A stretch of DNA of 64,000 nt from Hydrogenophaga sp. (GTDB taxonomy: Bacteria > Pseudomonadota > Gammaproteobacteria > Burkholderiales > Burkholderiaceae_C), in the NCBI RefSeq assembly GCF_019635465.1, contig NZ_JAHBZK010000003.1, positions 62,001-126,000 on the forward strand, given 5' to 3'. Positions within the stretch are counted from its first letter, which is position 1; every line of letters begins with the position of its first letter. The notes below the pieces were generated by a model. The model was not told the origin of the DNA. It was given only the letters and a program-made list of their open reading frames with translations, and did not search any database. Positions 9,066-19,019 of the stretch are shown here, one piece after another. The position numbers and the translations under genes were made by a program.

Positions 9066-9259
9066 GCGGTTCCTTTCATGATGCCGAGCACATCGCGCCA
9101 CGCCCGACAGCGCACACGGCCGATGGCGACCGTGGCGGTGTGGTGCGGGAAAAGGCCGCCTGCAGAATGGGCTCCGGCATCGGAGCGGCCGGTCGGTCAA
9201 CCGGGTGCAGGGACTGGCGCGGGGAAGCCGGGATTGTACCGGGCGACCCGTTTTCCCCA

Positions 9260-10951
9260 TCATTCGTCGGGCGAACGGGTGCTTCGCCAGATCGCGCGGA
9301 CCAGCCAGGCACCCCCGATCACCGCCCCGACAAACCCCAGGAAACCAAACGCCGGCAAGCCCCAGATGCTCGGGCCGCCCTGAACCGTCATCACGATGGA
9401 AGAGCCCACGATCAAAGCGGCGATGACCAGCGCCATCGCCACCCGGTTGGCGGCGCGATCGATCTGGTCACCCACGCGCTTGAGATGGGCCAGTTCGATA
9501 CCGACCTGCAGGCGGCCGTGGCGGGCGTTGCGCAACAGCCTCGACAGATCGGAAGGCAGCTGGTCGGCCACCGCAAGCAGGCCGCGCACGCTGCGCCAGG
9601 CGCGCTGGGCCAGCGCCTTTGGCCGGTAGCGGGCCCGCAAGGTTTCGCGCAGCATGGGCAGCGCTTCGCTGGCCATGTGAAAGTCCGGGTCGAGCCCGCG
9701 CCCCATGCCTTCGAGCGTGATGAAGGCCTTGACGAGCAAGGCAAGGTCCGACGGAAGGCTCAGCCGGTGGTCGCGCAGCAGCGCCGTCACATCACCCAGC
9801 ATGGCACCCAGTTGCAACTGGGCCAGCGGCAGGCCCTGGTACTGGTCCACAAAGGTCTCGATCTCGGTTTCGAGCTCGGACAGGTTCACGGCGTGGCCGT
9901 TGCCCGCCCAGTCGAGCAGGACATCGATCACCGCCCTCGGCTGTCGTTGCACCAGCCCCAGCAGCAAGTCGAGCAACTCCTCGCGGCGCCGCGCCGACAG
10001 CCGTCCCACCATGCCGAAGTCGATGAAGGCGATACGGTTGCCGGGTAGGTAGAACACGTTGCCGGGGTGCGGATCGGCGTGATACACGCCGTCCTGCACG
10101 ATCATCTTCAGCACCGCCTGTGCGCCCCGACGGGCCAGCAACTGGCGATCGAATCCTTCGGCATCGAGTCGCTTGAGATCGTCGCCGGGCACACCATCGA
10201 TGAAGTCCTGCACGTTGACGCGCTGGCGGGTGTGCGCCCAATGCACGCGCGGCACCACGATCCAGGGCAACCCCACCAGGTTGGCCGCGACGCGCTCCGC
10301 ACTGCGGCACTCCTGCGCCAGGTCGAGTTCGCGCTGCAGCGAGCGCGACAGCTCGCGCACCAGCTGTTGCGGACGGTAAGGCTTCAGCCAGGGCAATTCG
10401 GCTTCGGCCAGGGCCGCCAGATGCCCCAGCAGTCGCAGATCGGCGGCGATGGTGTCGGTGATGCCCGGGCGGCGCACCTTGACCACCACCTCGGTGCCGT
10501 CATGCAAGCGCGCCCGGTGTACCTGGGCGATGGACGCCGCCGCCAACGGGTCGTGGTCGAAGTGGGCAAACACGGTGTCGGGATCGCCACCGAGGTCTTC
10601 CTGCAGCTGCGCCATCAGCACATCGGTGGGCACCGGGGCCACATGGCTGTGCAAGCGCTCGAACTGGTCGATCCATTCGGGCGCGAAGAGGTCGGCGCGC
10701 CCGGCCAGAATCTGGCCCAGTTTGACGAAGGTGGGTCCCAGTTCTTCCAGCGCCTGGCGCACCTGCTCCGGTGGATTCAGCCGCGCCAGATCGGCCGCGT
10801 GGTCACGGTTGATGGCGTGGCCGGCCTTGTCCAGCGATTCGGTCAGCCCGAGCCGGCGCACCGTGTCACCAAACCCATGGCGAACCAGCACGCCCACGAT
10901 GGCGTTGAGCCTACCGATGTCGCGAGCAGCCCCCAGGGTTTCGATCAGCAT
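9260..10951 (-). CDS. ABC1/AarF/UbiB family atypical kinase
   Basis: Membrane-associated atypical kinase/ATPase of 563 aa; UbiB members support ubiquinone biosynthesis. The signature motifs are present in order: the KxGQ element ([15 protein letters not shown]), the Ala-rich nucleotide loop (AAASIAQVH), [15 protein letters not shown] with the catalytic Asp, and IDFGMVG replacing the usual DFG. Two hydrophobic helices close the C-terminus (about residues 500-550), as in UbiB. It lies alone between infA and minE, not with ubiE/ubiJ, so it could be the true UbiB or a paralogue; no symbol is given. Start ATG 10951. Confidence 0.88.
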   Translation of the reverse strand: MLIETLGAARDIGRLNAIVGVLVRHGFGDTVRRLGLTESLDKAGHAINRDHAADLARLNPPEQVRQALEELGPTFVKLGQILAGRADLFAPEWIDQFERLHSHVAPVPTDVLMAQLQEDLGGDPDTVFAHFDHDPLAAASIAQVHRARLHDGTEVVVKVRRPGITDTIAADLRLLGHLAALAEAELPWLKPYRPQQLVRELSRSLQRELDLAQECRSAERVAANLVGLPWIVVPRVHWAHTRQRVNVQDFIDGVPGDDLKRLDAEGFDRQLLARRGAQAVLKMIVQDGVYHADPHPGNVFYLPGNRIAFIDFGMVGRLSARRREELLDLLLGLVQRQPRAVIDVLLDWAGNGHAVNLSELETEIETFVDQYQGLPLAQLQLGAMLGDVTALLRDHRLSLPSDLALLVKAFITLEGMGRGLDPDFHMASEALPMLRETLRARYRPKALAQRAWRSVRGLLAVADQLPSDLSRLLRNARHGRLQVGIELAHLKRVGDQIDRAANRVAMALVIAALIVGSSIVMTVQGGPSIWGLPAFGFLGFVGAVIGGAWLVRAIWRSTRSPDE

Positions 10952-10996
10952 GCGGCCATGATAGGGCGCCGCTGATCGATGCCATGTTGATGCTCG

Positions 10997-11257
10997 TCAA
11001 CGGCGTTCGGGCAACTCGATCTTGACCTCGAGCACGTCCAGGTTGTCCTGGCGCTCGAGTTGCACCTTGATGTCCTGCGGATCAATGCGGATGTACTTGC
11101 CGATCACCGCAACCAGCTCGCGCTGCAGGGCGGGCAGGTAATCGGGCTCGGCAGCACCCCGACCCGCGCGTTCGTGCGCCAGGATGATCTGCAACCGCTC
11201 CTTGGCGACGCTGGCGGTCTTTTTCTTCTCGCCGAGCAGGAAAGACAGCAGCGACAT
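10997..11257 (-). CDS. minE: cell division topological specificity factor MinE
   Basis: MinE (86 aa) displaces MinC from MinD and drives the pole-to-pole Min oscillation that places the FtsZ ring at midcell. The N-terminus ([20 protein letters not shown]) supplies the membrane-targeting helix and anti-MinCD segment. The C-terminal dimerisation part includes the [14 protein letters not shown] stretch. ATG 11257 sits 5 nt after GGGAGG; a GTG at 11263 overlapping the minD stop would add two residues and has no spacing for a ribosome site. It is the third gene of minC-minD-minE. Confidence 0.96.
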   Translation of the reverse strand: MSLLSFLLGEKKKTASVAKERLQIILAHERAGRGAAEPDYLPALQRELVAVIGKYIRIDPQDIKVQLERQDNLDVLEVKIELPERR

Positions 11258-11259
11258 GC

Positions 11260-12075
11260 TCACCTCCCGCCGAAGAGGCGCTTGAAGAAGCCCGACTTTT
11301 CGGCTTCGACAAAGCGCAGCGGTTTGTCCGCCCCGAGAAAGCGGTCGATCACGTCGCCATAGGCCTCGGCCACGTCGCTGCCCTTGAGGTGGATGGCGGG
11401 CGTGCCCTGGTTGGACGCCGCCAGCACGCTCTCGCTCTCGGGAATGACTCCGATGAGCGGAATGCGCAGGATGTCCTGGATGTCCTGCAGCGACAGCATC
11501 TGGCCATCGGCCACGCGGCCGGGGTTGTAGCGGGTGATGAGCAGGTGCTCCTTGACCGGGTCCTTGCCATCGATGGCGCGCTGGGTCTTGCTGGCCAGCA
11601 TGCCCAGGATGCGATCGGAGTCGCGCACGCTGGAGACCTCGGGGTTGGTCACCACCAGTGCTTCATCGGCGTAGTGCATGGCCATGAGCGCACCGGTTTC
11701 GATACCCGCTGGCGAATCACAGACGATGTATTCAAAGCCCATCTCGGCCAGCTCGTCGAGCACGCGCTTGACGCCTTCCTGGTTGAGAGCGTCCTTGTCG
11801 CGCGTCTGGCTGGCGGCCAGCACGTACAGCGTGTCGACCTGTTTGTCCTTGATCAGCGCCTGGCCCAGCTTGGCCTCACCGTGGATCACGTTGATGAGGT
11901 CGTACACCACGCGTCGCTCGCAACCCATGATGAGGTCGAGGTTGCGCAGGCCGACGTCGAAATCGATCACGGCGGTCTTGTGGCCACGCAGCGCAAGGCC
12001 CGAGGCAAAGCTGGCACTGGTGGTGGTCTTGCCAACCCCGCCCTTGCCGGAGGTGACGACGACGATTCGGGTCAT
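11260..12075 (-). CDS. minD: septum site-determining protein MinD
   Basis: Membrane-binding ATPase (271 aa) of the Min system. The deviant Walker [19 protein letters not shown] is at residues 11-28, and switch II includes [11 protein letters not shown]. The C-terminus ([17 protein letters not shown]) forms the amphipathic membrane-targeting helix. ATP-bound MinD dimerises on the inner membrane and recruits MinC; MinE stimulates hydrolysis. Start ATG 12075 follows GGGAG. It lies 26 nt after minC and immediately precedes minE. Confidence 0.97.
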   Translation of the reverse strand: MTRIVVVTSGKGGVGKTTTSASFASGLALRGHKTAVIDFDVGLRNLDLIMGCERRVVYDLINVIHGEAKLGQALIKDKQVDTLYVLAASQTRDKDALNQEGVKRVLDELAEMGFEYIVCDSPAGIETGALMAMHYADEALVVTNPEVSSVRDSDRILGMLASKTQRAIDGKDPVKEHLLITRYNPGRVADGQMLSLQDIQDILRIPLIGVIPESESVLAASNQGTPAIHLKGSDVAEAYGDVIDRFLGADKPLRFVEAEKSGFFKRLFGGR

Positions 12076-12101
12076 GGAGGGGCTCCCTTCGGTACGGTGA
12101 A

Positions 12102-12836
12102 TCAGGACGACAAGGCTTCGATCACGAGCTTGTCGCCATCGGGGGTGCTGAGCAGTCGCACTTGCGCCGCCTTGCCATGCAGGTCTGCTGGCAAAGCCAC
12201 TTCGCTGGTGCGGTAAATGCCGGCGATGGAGATCAGTTCGGGCGCCATGGCCAGCGCAAAGATGCGCGCGTCGGCGTTGCCCCGGGCACCCGCCATGGCT
12301 TTGCCGCGCAAGGGCGCATAGACGTGGATGTGGCCGTCGGCAATGACTTCGGCGCCAGGGTTGACTTGCGCCAGCACCACCAGGTCGCGCCCGCGCGCGT
12401 ACACCTGCTGGCCCGAGCGCAGGGGCTTGTCGATCACCAGGGCACTGGGGGTGACCGGGGTTGGCGCGGGAACAGGCGCTGCCGCAGGCGCCTCGGTGCG
12501 CGGCAGGTTCACGCCGTCGGCGATGGGCAGGCCAGCAGCCTGTGCGGCCTCGCGCTGCGCGTCGTCGCGCGCATGCACCGCCACAGCGCGCAGGCGATGG
12601 GAATGCAACAACTGGGAAACCACGGCCAGATCGGGTGGCGGCGCTTCGCCCAGGCCGTGCAGATCGATCAACAACGGGTCGTGGTCGAAAAACTCGGGCT
12701 GGTCGCCATAGCGCTCACCCAGTTCCCGCTTGAGCAGCTCCAGATCGGGCGATTTGAGCTGCAAGGCCAGCAAGGGCAGGTGGGCGCTCTTGAGATCGAA
12801 GCTGGCGGGCGCTTGGCCGCCCAGAGAAACGGGCAT
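12102..12836 (-). CDS. minC: septum site-determining protein MinC
   Basis: FtsZ polymerisation inhibitor of 244 aa. The N-terminal MinC domain (about 10-105) contains DLELLKRELGERYGDQPEFF. A Pro/Ala linker (about 120-140) leads to the C-terminal beta-helix that binds MinD, with SGQQVYARGRDLVVLAQVNP, GAEVIADGHIHVYAPLRGKA and ARIFALAMAPELISIAG. The frame is open to 13013, but the family begins at MPVSLGG (12836). It is first in minCDE; its promoter should lie in the 325-bp gap upstream, which also carries DnaA-box-like sequences. Confidence 0.94.
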   Translation of the reverse strand: MPVSLGGQAPASFDLKSAHLPLLALQLKSPDLELLKRELGERYGDQPEFFDHDPLLIDLHGLGEAPPPDLAVVSQLLHSHRLRAVAVHARDDAQREAAQAAGLPIADGVNLPRTEAPAAAPVPAPTPVTPSALVIDKPLRSGQQVYARGRDLVVLAQVNPGAEVIADGHIHVYAPLRGKAMAGARGNADARIFALAMAPELISIAGIYRTSEVALPADLHGKAAQVRLLSTPDGDKLVIEALSS

Positions 12837-12929
12837 GGACGAGAGGCTGGCTCGGCGTGAAAGGCGCGCAGTGTAGCAGCGCCCCAAGGCGGGTTTGGTG
12901 AGTGTTGGTGACGGGATGTTGGACAAGGC

Positions 12930-13085
12930 TGTGGACAGTTCTGGCACAACCCGGCAGTTGTCCACAGAGGCGGCCGCCGATGGCCGGTTTTCCCCAAACC
13001 GGAACAGCGCCAACAGGGTGCTTCACACAAGGTTCTTCGTTCCAGAAAGTCCTTGTGCTGCAAAGAGAAAGGGCGCTTGTCCACA
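12930..13085. promoter_or_regulatory. cluster of three DnaA-box-like nonamers
   Basis: CTGTCCACA on the minus strand (12930-12938), TTGTCCACA (12958-12966) and TTGTCCACA (13077-13085). TTGTCCACA differs from the E. coli box TTATCCACA by one base and is the form favoured in some high-GC bacteria. Three in 156 bp next to an A/T-rich patch is notable, but dnaA is not nearby. DnaA control of minCDE or DnaA titration is more plausible than an origin. Confidence 0.4.
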
Positions 13086-13099
13086 AAAGACAGCGCCCT
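13070..13099. terminator. hairpin downstream of spy-like gene (terminator-like)
   Basis: Perfect 8-bp arms AGGGCGCT / AGCGCCCT around a 14-nt loop. On the minus strand a TTCTCTTTG tract follows, so it can act as an intrinsic terminator for the copZ-cueR-spy operon, whose last gene ends at 13162. The loop contains one DnaA-box-like nonamer. Confidence 0.5.
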
Positions 13100-13161
13100 C
13101 TACTACCTACCACTATCTTCTATAAAAGCATTCAATAAAGAAGACAGGACAAGTGTCGGTG

Positions 13162-13719
13162 TCACATCGGGCGGTGTTCGCCGTCGTGGTGACCGTGCAT
13201 GCCGGGGCCACGCATGCCCGCGCGCATCATGCCCATGCCTTGCTGGGCGTCGAAGGCTTTCTGTTGCGACGGCGTCAGCTGCGCATAGAAGCTGCGAATG
13301 GCGTCGTGGCGCTGCGCCATGGCCTTGTCACGCTCGGCCTTGAGGGCCTCCATGCGGTCCAGGCGCTCGGGCGTGCTGAGGCCTTTCCAGGCGTCGCGGT
13401 CCATGCGGGGTTGCTCCGGACGGGGTTGCGGTTGCATGCGGGCCACAAAGGCGTTCCAGGCCGGTTCTTGTTGCGGGGTGAGTTGCAGGCTGGCCTTCAG
13501 GCGTGCCTGGTGTTCGGCCATGCGTTCCTGCATGTGTTGCAGACGCTCGGCATGGCGTTGCGGATCCATGGGCTTGCCCTTGGCATGGGCGTGGGCTTCA
13601 CCCATGGGGGGCATTTGCGGCGCAGGGCCGCTTTGTGCGATGGCAGCGATCGAGGCGGCGCCAATGGCGGTGGCCACGGCGGTGAGTGCGAGGCGGCGGC
13701 GGGTGAACAGCGAGGTCAT
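13162..13719 (-). CDS. Spy/CpxP-like periplasmic LTxxQ protein with Met/His-rich tail
   Basis: Exported protein of 185 aa. The signal peptide covers residues 1-29 (TRRRLALTAVATAIGAAS, cleavage near AIAQS). Two LTxxQ motifs, LQLTPQQEPAW and AQLTPSQQKAF, mark the Spy/CpxP fold, which acts as a periplasmic chaperone or metal-responsive protein. The C-terminus (GMGMMRAGMRGPGMHGHHDG) is packed with Met and His, as in copper-binding proteins, and HAHAKG near the N-terminus adds further His. It follows cueR by 43 nt with AAAGGAG before the ATG, making it the third gene of the copZ-cueR-spy operon. Copper sequestration or protection is inferred from composition and context. Confidence 0.82.
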   Translation of the reverse strand: MTSLFTRRRLALTAVATAIGAASIAAIAQSGPAPQMPPMGEAHAHAKGKPMDPQRHAERLQHMQERMAEHQARLKASLQLTPQQEPAWNAFVARMQPQPRPEQPRMDRDAWKGLSTPERLDRMEALKAERDKAMAQRHDAIRSFYAQLTPSQQKAFDAQQGMGMMRAGMRGPGMHGHHDGEHRPM

Positions 13720-13762
13720 GTCGGCTCCTTTGAGGTGAGGGCCACCGGCTGGTGGCGTGGGC

Positions 13763-14281
13763 TCACTGTGCGCCGGCCCTGTGTCGCCCGGGCGCCGCTT
13801 GTGTGAGCGTTGTGTAAAGAAGCTTGTCGGAAGCTGTCTGGCCTGGTGCCCCACCGAGGTCGTCGAGGATGGGGCAGTCCGGGCGCTGATTGCCGGGGCA
13901 ACGCAGCACCAGGTCCTGCAGGGTGCGGCGCATGGCTTCAAGGCTGGCGATGCGTTCACCGAGTTCGTCGATGTGCTGTTGCGCAATGCGTTTGACGCTC
14001 TCGCTGCTGCGGCGCCGGTTGTGCCAGAGGTTGACGAGGTCGCGGATCTCGTCGAGGGTGAAACCCATGTCGCGCGCACGCCGTATGAAGCGCAACGTGT
14101 GCACGTCGGCTTCGGCGTACTGGCGGTAGTTGCCGTCGGTGCGGTGGACGGCACCAAGCAGGCCCAATCCCTCGTAGTGGCGCAGCATCTTGGGTGAGAT
14201 GCCACTCAACCGCGCGGCCTGTCCGATGTTGACCGGCCATGCCACCGCGCTGGGGTTGCTGTGGCCGCTGACGTCGTTCAT
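13763..14281 (-). CDS. cueR: MerR-family copper-responsive regulator (CueR type)
   Basis: DNA-distorting activator of 172 aa. The winged helix is at about residues 17-85: VNIGQAARLSGISPKMLRHY, then NYRQYAEADVHTLRFIRRA. A dimerisation coil follows, then the metal loop CPGNQRPDC with C128 and C136 spaced C-x7-C, the CueR arrangement for Cu(I)/Ag(I). The roughly 30 residues after the loop extend beyond E. coli CueR (135 aa). Its start overlaps the copZ stop (ATGA), so it is the second gene of the operon and is autoregulated if it binds the operator at 14520-14534. It probably also drives copA from the opposite promoter. Confidence 0.9.
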   Translation of the reverse strand: MNDVSGHSNPSAVAWPVNIGQAARLSGISPKMLRHYEGLGLLGAVHRTDGNYRQYAEADVHTLRFIRRARDMGFTLDEIRDLVNLWHNRRRSSESVKRIAQQHIDELGERIASLEAMRRTLQDLVLRCPGNQRPDCPILDDLGGAPGQTASDKLLYTTLTQAAPGRHRAGAQ

Positions 14282-14478
14282 GACGAGGTCACCGCATAGC
14301 CTTCTTCCCGGATGGCTTCGGCCAGCTTGTCGCGTGGCTGGTCGCTGTTGACCTCGACCAGGTTTTGCGGTCGGTCGATGCGCACCTCCGCCTGGGGATC
14401 GAGTTGTTTGATCGCGCTGGTGACGGCACGTTCGCAGTGGCCGCAGGTCATGCCTTGGACGGTGAAGGTCTGGTTCAT
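14278..14478 (-). CDS. copZ: copper chaperone, heavy-metal-associated domain (CopZ type)
   Basis: Cytoplasmic 66-aa HMA ferredoxin-like chaperone that hands Cu(I) to the CopA ATPase. The metal site GMTCGHCERAV has the CxxC at Cys12/Cys15. The remaining beta-alpha-beta-beta-alpha-beta pattern fits one HMA domain and nothing more. It is the first gene of the operon, transcribed from a MerR-type promoter at 14510-14540 and coupled to cueR by a 4-nt overlap. Confidence 0.93.
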   Translation of the reverse strand: MNQTFTVQGMTCGHCERAVTSAIKQLDPQAEVRIDRPQNLVEVNSDQPRDKLAEAIREEGYAVTSS

Positions 14479-14509
14479 GGGGAATGGCTCCGGTTGAGGG
14501 AATGTGGGC

Positions 14510-14540
14510 ATTCTGAACCTTGACACGGTGTCAACGTCAA
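14510..14540 (-). promoter_or_regulatory. MerR-type promoter of the copZ-cueR-spy operon, 19-bp spacer
   Basis: Read on the minus strand: -35 TTGACG (14535-14540), a 19-bp spacer, and -10 CAGAAT (14510-14515). The spacer is filled by the perfect dyad TTGACAC-G-GTGTCAA (14520-14534). Elongated spacers with a centred dyad are the hallmark of promoters activated by MerR-family proteins such as CueR. Confidence 0.8.
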
Positions 14541-14565
14541 GTGCTTGGCCTTGGGTCGCCGGGGC

Positions 14566-14596
14566 TTGACCTTGACCGCATGGGAAGGTGCAACAT
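14566..14596 (+). promoter_or_regulatory. MerR/CueR-type promoter of copA, 19-bp spacer
   Basis: -35 TTGACC (14566-14571), a 19-bp spacer, and -10 CAACAT (14591-14596). The spacer contains the CueR-like dyad ACCTTGACC-GCA-TGGGAAGGT (14569-14589), with the same geometry as the E. coli copA promoter. The predicted transcript start is at or within a base or two of the copA ATG (14604), so the mRNA may be leaderless. Confidence 0.82.
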
Positions 14597-14603
14597 CGCC
14601 CCC

Positions 14604-16859
<2,256 letters not shown>

Positions 16860-16931
16860 CCTTCGTCAAGGCGCACAGGCGGTGGTCGTGGGAAGCTCGC
16901 GCCCCCGACCGTGCCCTGTGAGGAGACGCCC

Positions 16932-17513
16932 ATGAAACGCGACGCACTGCGCATCGTGCGCGACGAACACGCCAGCCTGGCGGCCATGCTGCAGGGCATG
17001 CTCGCGATGATCCAGCGCGGACCGGAGACCGATGGGCCCGAGCGCTTCTTCGATGTGCTGCGGGCCATGTTGTTCTACGTGGCGGAGTTCCCCGAGAAGC
17101 TGCACCACCCCAAAGAGTCCGACCTGCTGTTTCCGCGCGTCGCACGCGTGGCGCCGCACACGCTGGAGGCCATCGAACGGCTCGAGAAGGAACACATGGG
17201 CGGTGAGGGCCGGGTGCACGAGTTGATGCACCTGCTGATGGCCTGGGAGTACCTGGGCGAGCCCCGGCGGCAGCCTTTCGTCGACGAAGCCGAAGCCTAT
17301 GTGCGCTTCTACCTGGCCCACATGCGGCTGGAGGAGCAGGTGGTGTTGCCCGCCGCCGAGCAATCGCTGGGCGAGGCCGATCGGCGCGAGCTTGACGCCG
17401 CGTTTGCGGCCCACATCGACCCGCTGAGCCCGGAGGGCTCGCGCGACCCGGCGTTCGACCGCTTGTTCACCCGCATCGTGCGACTGGCACCGTCGCCGGT
17501 GGGCGTGGGCTGA
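16932..17513 (+). CDS. hemerythrin/HHE cation-binding domain protein
   Basis: Four-helix-bundle protein of 193 aa likely to hold a di-iron centre. Conserved His/Glu positions appear as RDEHASLAAM, KLHHPKESDLLFP, EKEHMGGEGRVHELM and FYLAHMRLEEQVVLP, spaced as in the hemerythrin-like HHE family. No signal peptide is seen, so it should be cytoplasmic. ATG 16932 is preceded by AGGAGACGCC. It follows copA by 72 nt on the same strand; co-transcription is possible. Relatives act in O2, NO or iron handling; no specific role can be read here. Confidence 0.85.
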   Translation: MKRDALRIVRDEHASLAAMLQGMLAMIQRGPETDGPERFFDVLRAMLFYVAEFPEKLHHPKESDLLFPRVARVAPHTLEAIERLEKEHMGGEGRVHELMHLLMAWEYLGEPRRQPFVDEAEAYVRFYLAHMRLEEQVVLPAAEQSLGEADRRELDAAFAAHIDPLSPEGSRDPAFDRLFTRIVRLAPSPVGVG

Positions 17514-17526
17514 GGACGCGGCGCGT

Positions 17527-18897
17527 TCAGGCCTTCAGTGCCTGCAACAGCTCGTCGAAGACCCCAAGCAGACGCTGAACGTCCGGGGCCGTGGTCGCCG
17601 GGCTGATCAGCATCATGCTGTGGAACGGCGTGAGCAGGACGCCGCGGTTGAGCATGAACAGGTGCGTGAGGGCTTCGAGTTCGGTCTGTGCCAGCTCGCG
17701 CACATCCTGTGCATGCCGGGGGGTGCGCGGCATGAACTGCAGCTCCATGCGCGCGCCCAGGCGCGTCACCGTCCAGGGCATGGCACCCTGGCGAATGCGT
17801 TGCAGCAGGCCCGATTCAAGTGCCGCTGCGGTGCGCAGCATCTGGCTGTAGCTGGCCTCGGTGTGCAGGTGTTTGAGGGCGGCTTCCAGTGCCGCCATGG
17901 TGAGCACGTTGCCCGCCAGCGTGGTGCCGATGCCGCTGTGCCCTTCGGGCGCACGCTCCTTGGCGGCCACCATGCGCTCAGCCACATCGTGGGTGAAGCC
18001 GTATACCGCGCAGGGCAGGCCACCGGCCACGGCCTTGCCGACCACCAGCATGTCGGGGGCCAGCCGGTGCGCCTTGGCGTAGCCCCCCAGGGCGGTGGAG
18101 ACGGTGTGGGTCTCGTCCATCACGAACAGCACACCGTGACGGCGGCACAGCTCGCGCGCGGCGCGCCAGTAACCCTCGCGTGGCGGCACCAGTCCGAAGT
18201 TGGTCAGTGCGGGTTCGGCCAGCAAGCACGCCACGTCGCCCTGGGCCAGTGCGGCTTCGAGCGCGCCCAGGTCGTTGAACGGCACCACGCGGGTGAAGGC
18301 ATGGTGGTTGTGCACCTGACCCAGCACCGACGGCCGCGGCAGCGTTGAGCCACTGGTGCGGTCGAGATCGACCAGGGTGTCGTCCACCGCACCGTGGTAA
18401 CAGCCGTCGAAGACCAGCAGTTGCGTGCGGCCGGTGATGGCCCGCGCCCAGCGCAGCACGAAGCGGTTGGCGTCGCTGGCGGTCAAGGCCATTTGCCACA
18501 TGGGCAGGCCGAACACGGTTTGCAGGGCTTCGCCCACGGCCACGCTGCGTGTGGACGGCAGCATGCAGGTCAGGCCCTGGGCGGCCTGTTCGGCGATGGC
18601 TTTGGCCAGGGGCGCCGGGCTGTGGCCGAACATGGCACCGGTGTCGCCCAGGCAGAAATCCGCGTAGGTCAGACCGTCGGCGCAGGTGAGGGTGACGCCC
18701 TGTGCGCGCTCGACCGCCAGAGTGGCCGGGCTGGGCCAGTCGCGCATCCAGTGCAGCGGCACGCCGAACAGGAAGTGCGCGCGTGCGGCTTCGGCCTGCG
18801 CCATGGAGCGCGGGTGGGTGGCGATGAAGCGCTCGCGCTCGGCTTGCTGCAGGGTGGCGATGCGCTGCGCGGAAATGGCGTGGGCGGCGGCGGTCAT
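17527..18897 (-). CDS. class III PLP-dependent aminotransferase (glutamate-1-semialdehyde aminomutase-like)
   Basis: Cytoplasmic PLP enzyme of 456 aa. Class III features are ADFCLGDTGAMFGHSPAPL near the N-terminus, VFDGCYHGAVDDTL, VMDETHTVSTALGGY with the PLP-binding Asp, and the Schiff-base Lys in MLVVGKAVAGGLPCAVYG. The layout is closest to the aspartate-aminotransferase-family proteins resembling HemL, but an isolated gene with this N-terminus is unlikely to be the tetrapyrrole-pathway hemL. The substrate is unknown. It converges on the hemerythrin gene with 13 nt between stops and is divergent from the MFS gene. Confidence 0.85.
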   Translation of the reverse strand: MTAAAHAISAQRIATLQQAERERFIATHPRSMAQAEAARAHFLFGVPLHWMRDWPSPATLAVERAQGVTLTCADGLTYADFCLGDTGAMFGHSPAPLAKAIAEQAAQGLTCMLPSTRSVAVGEALQTVFGLPMWQMALTASDANRFVLRWARAITGRTQLLVFDGCYHGAVDDTLVDLDRTSGSTLPRPSVLGQVHNHHAFTRVVPFNDLGALEAALAQGDVACLLAEPALTNFGLVPPREGYWRAARELCRRHGVLFVMDETHTVSTALGGYAKAHRLAPDMLVVGKAVAGGLPCAVYGFTHDVAERMVAAKERAPEGHSGIGTTLAGNVLTMAALEAALKHLHTEASYSQMLRTAAALESGLLQRIRQGAMPWTVTRLGARMELQFMPRTPRHAQDVRELAQTELEALTHLFMLNRGVLLTPFHSMMLISPATTAPDVQRLLGVFDELLQALKA

Positions 18898-19019
18898 GAT
18901 CGCACTCTACGGCGCTGGCCGCCGGCGATCGAGTCCAGTGCAGGCAGACCCTGGCGGACCGCTGGCCTTCGGACCGGCGCGACAGCCTGCGTCGACGCAG
19001 CCGCCGACAATGCGCGCCG

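Larger units (their letters stand above)
12837..13161. other. 325-bp gene-free region upstream of minC with DnaA-box-like sequences
   Basis: No convincing gene. It holds three TTGTCCACA-type nonamers, a terminator-like hairpin, and an unusually A/T-rich patch at about 13101-13150 (TATAAAAGCATTCAATAAAG). The patch probably supplies the minCDE promoter on the minus strand. No clear -35/-10 pair could be fixed. Confidence 0.6.

Noticed and set aside
12837-13161. Chromosomal origin (oriC)
   Set aside because: Three DnaA-like boxes and an A/T-rich patch are suggestive, but dnaA/dnaN/rpmH are absent and the region precedes minC.
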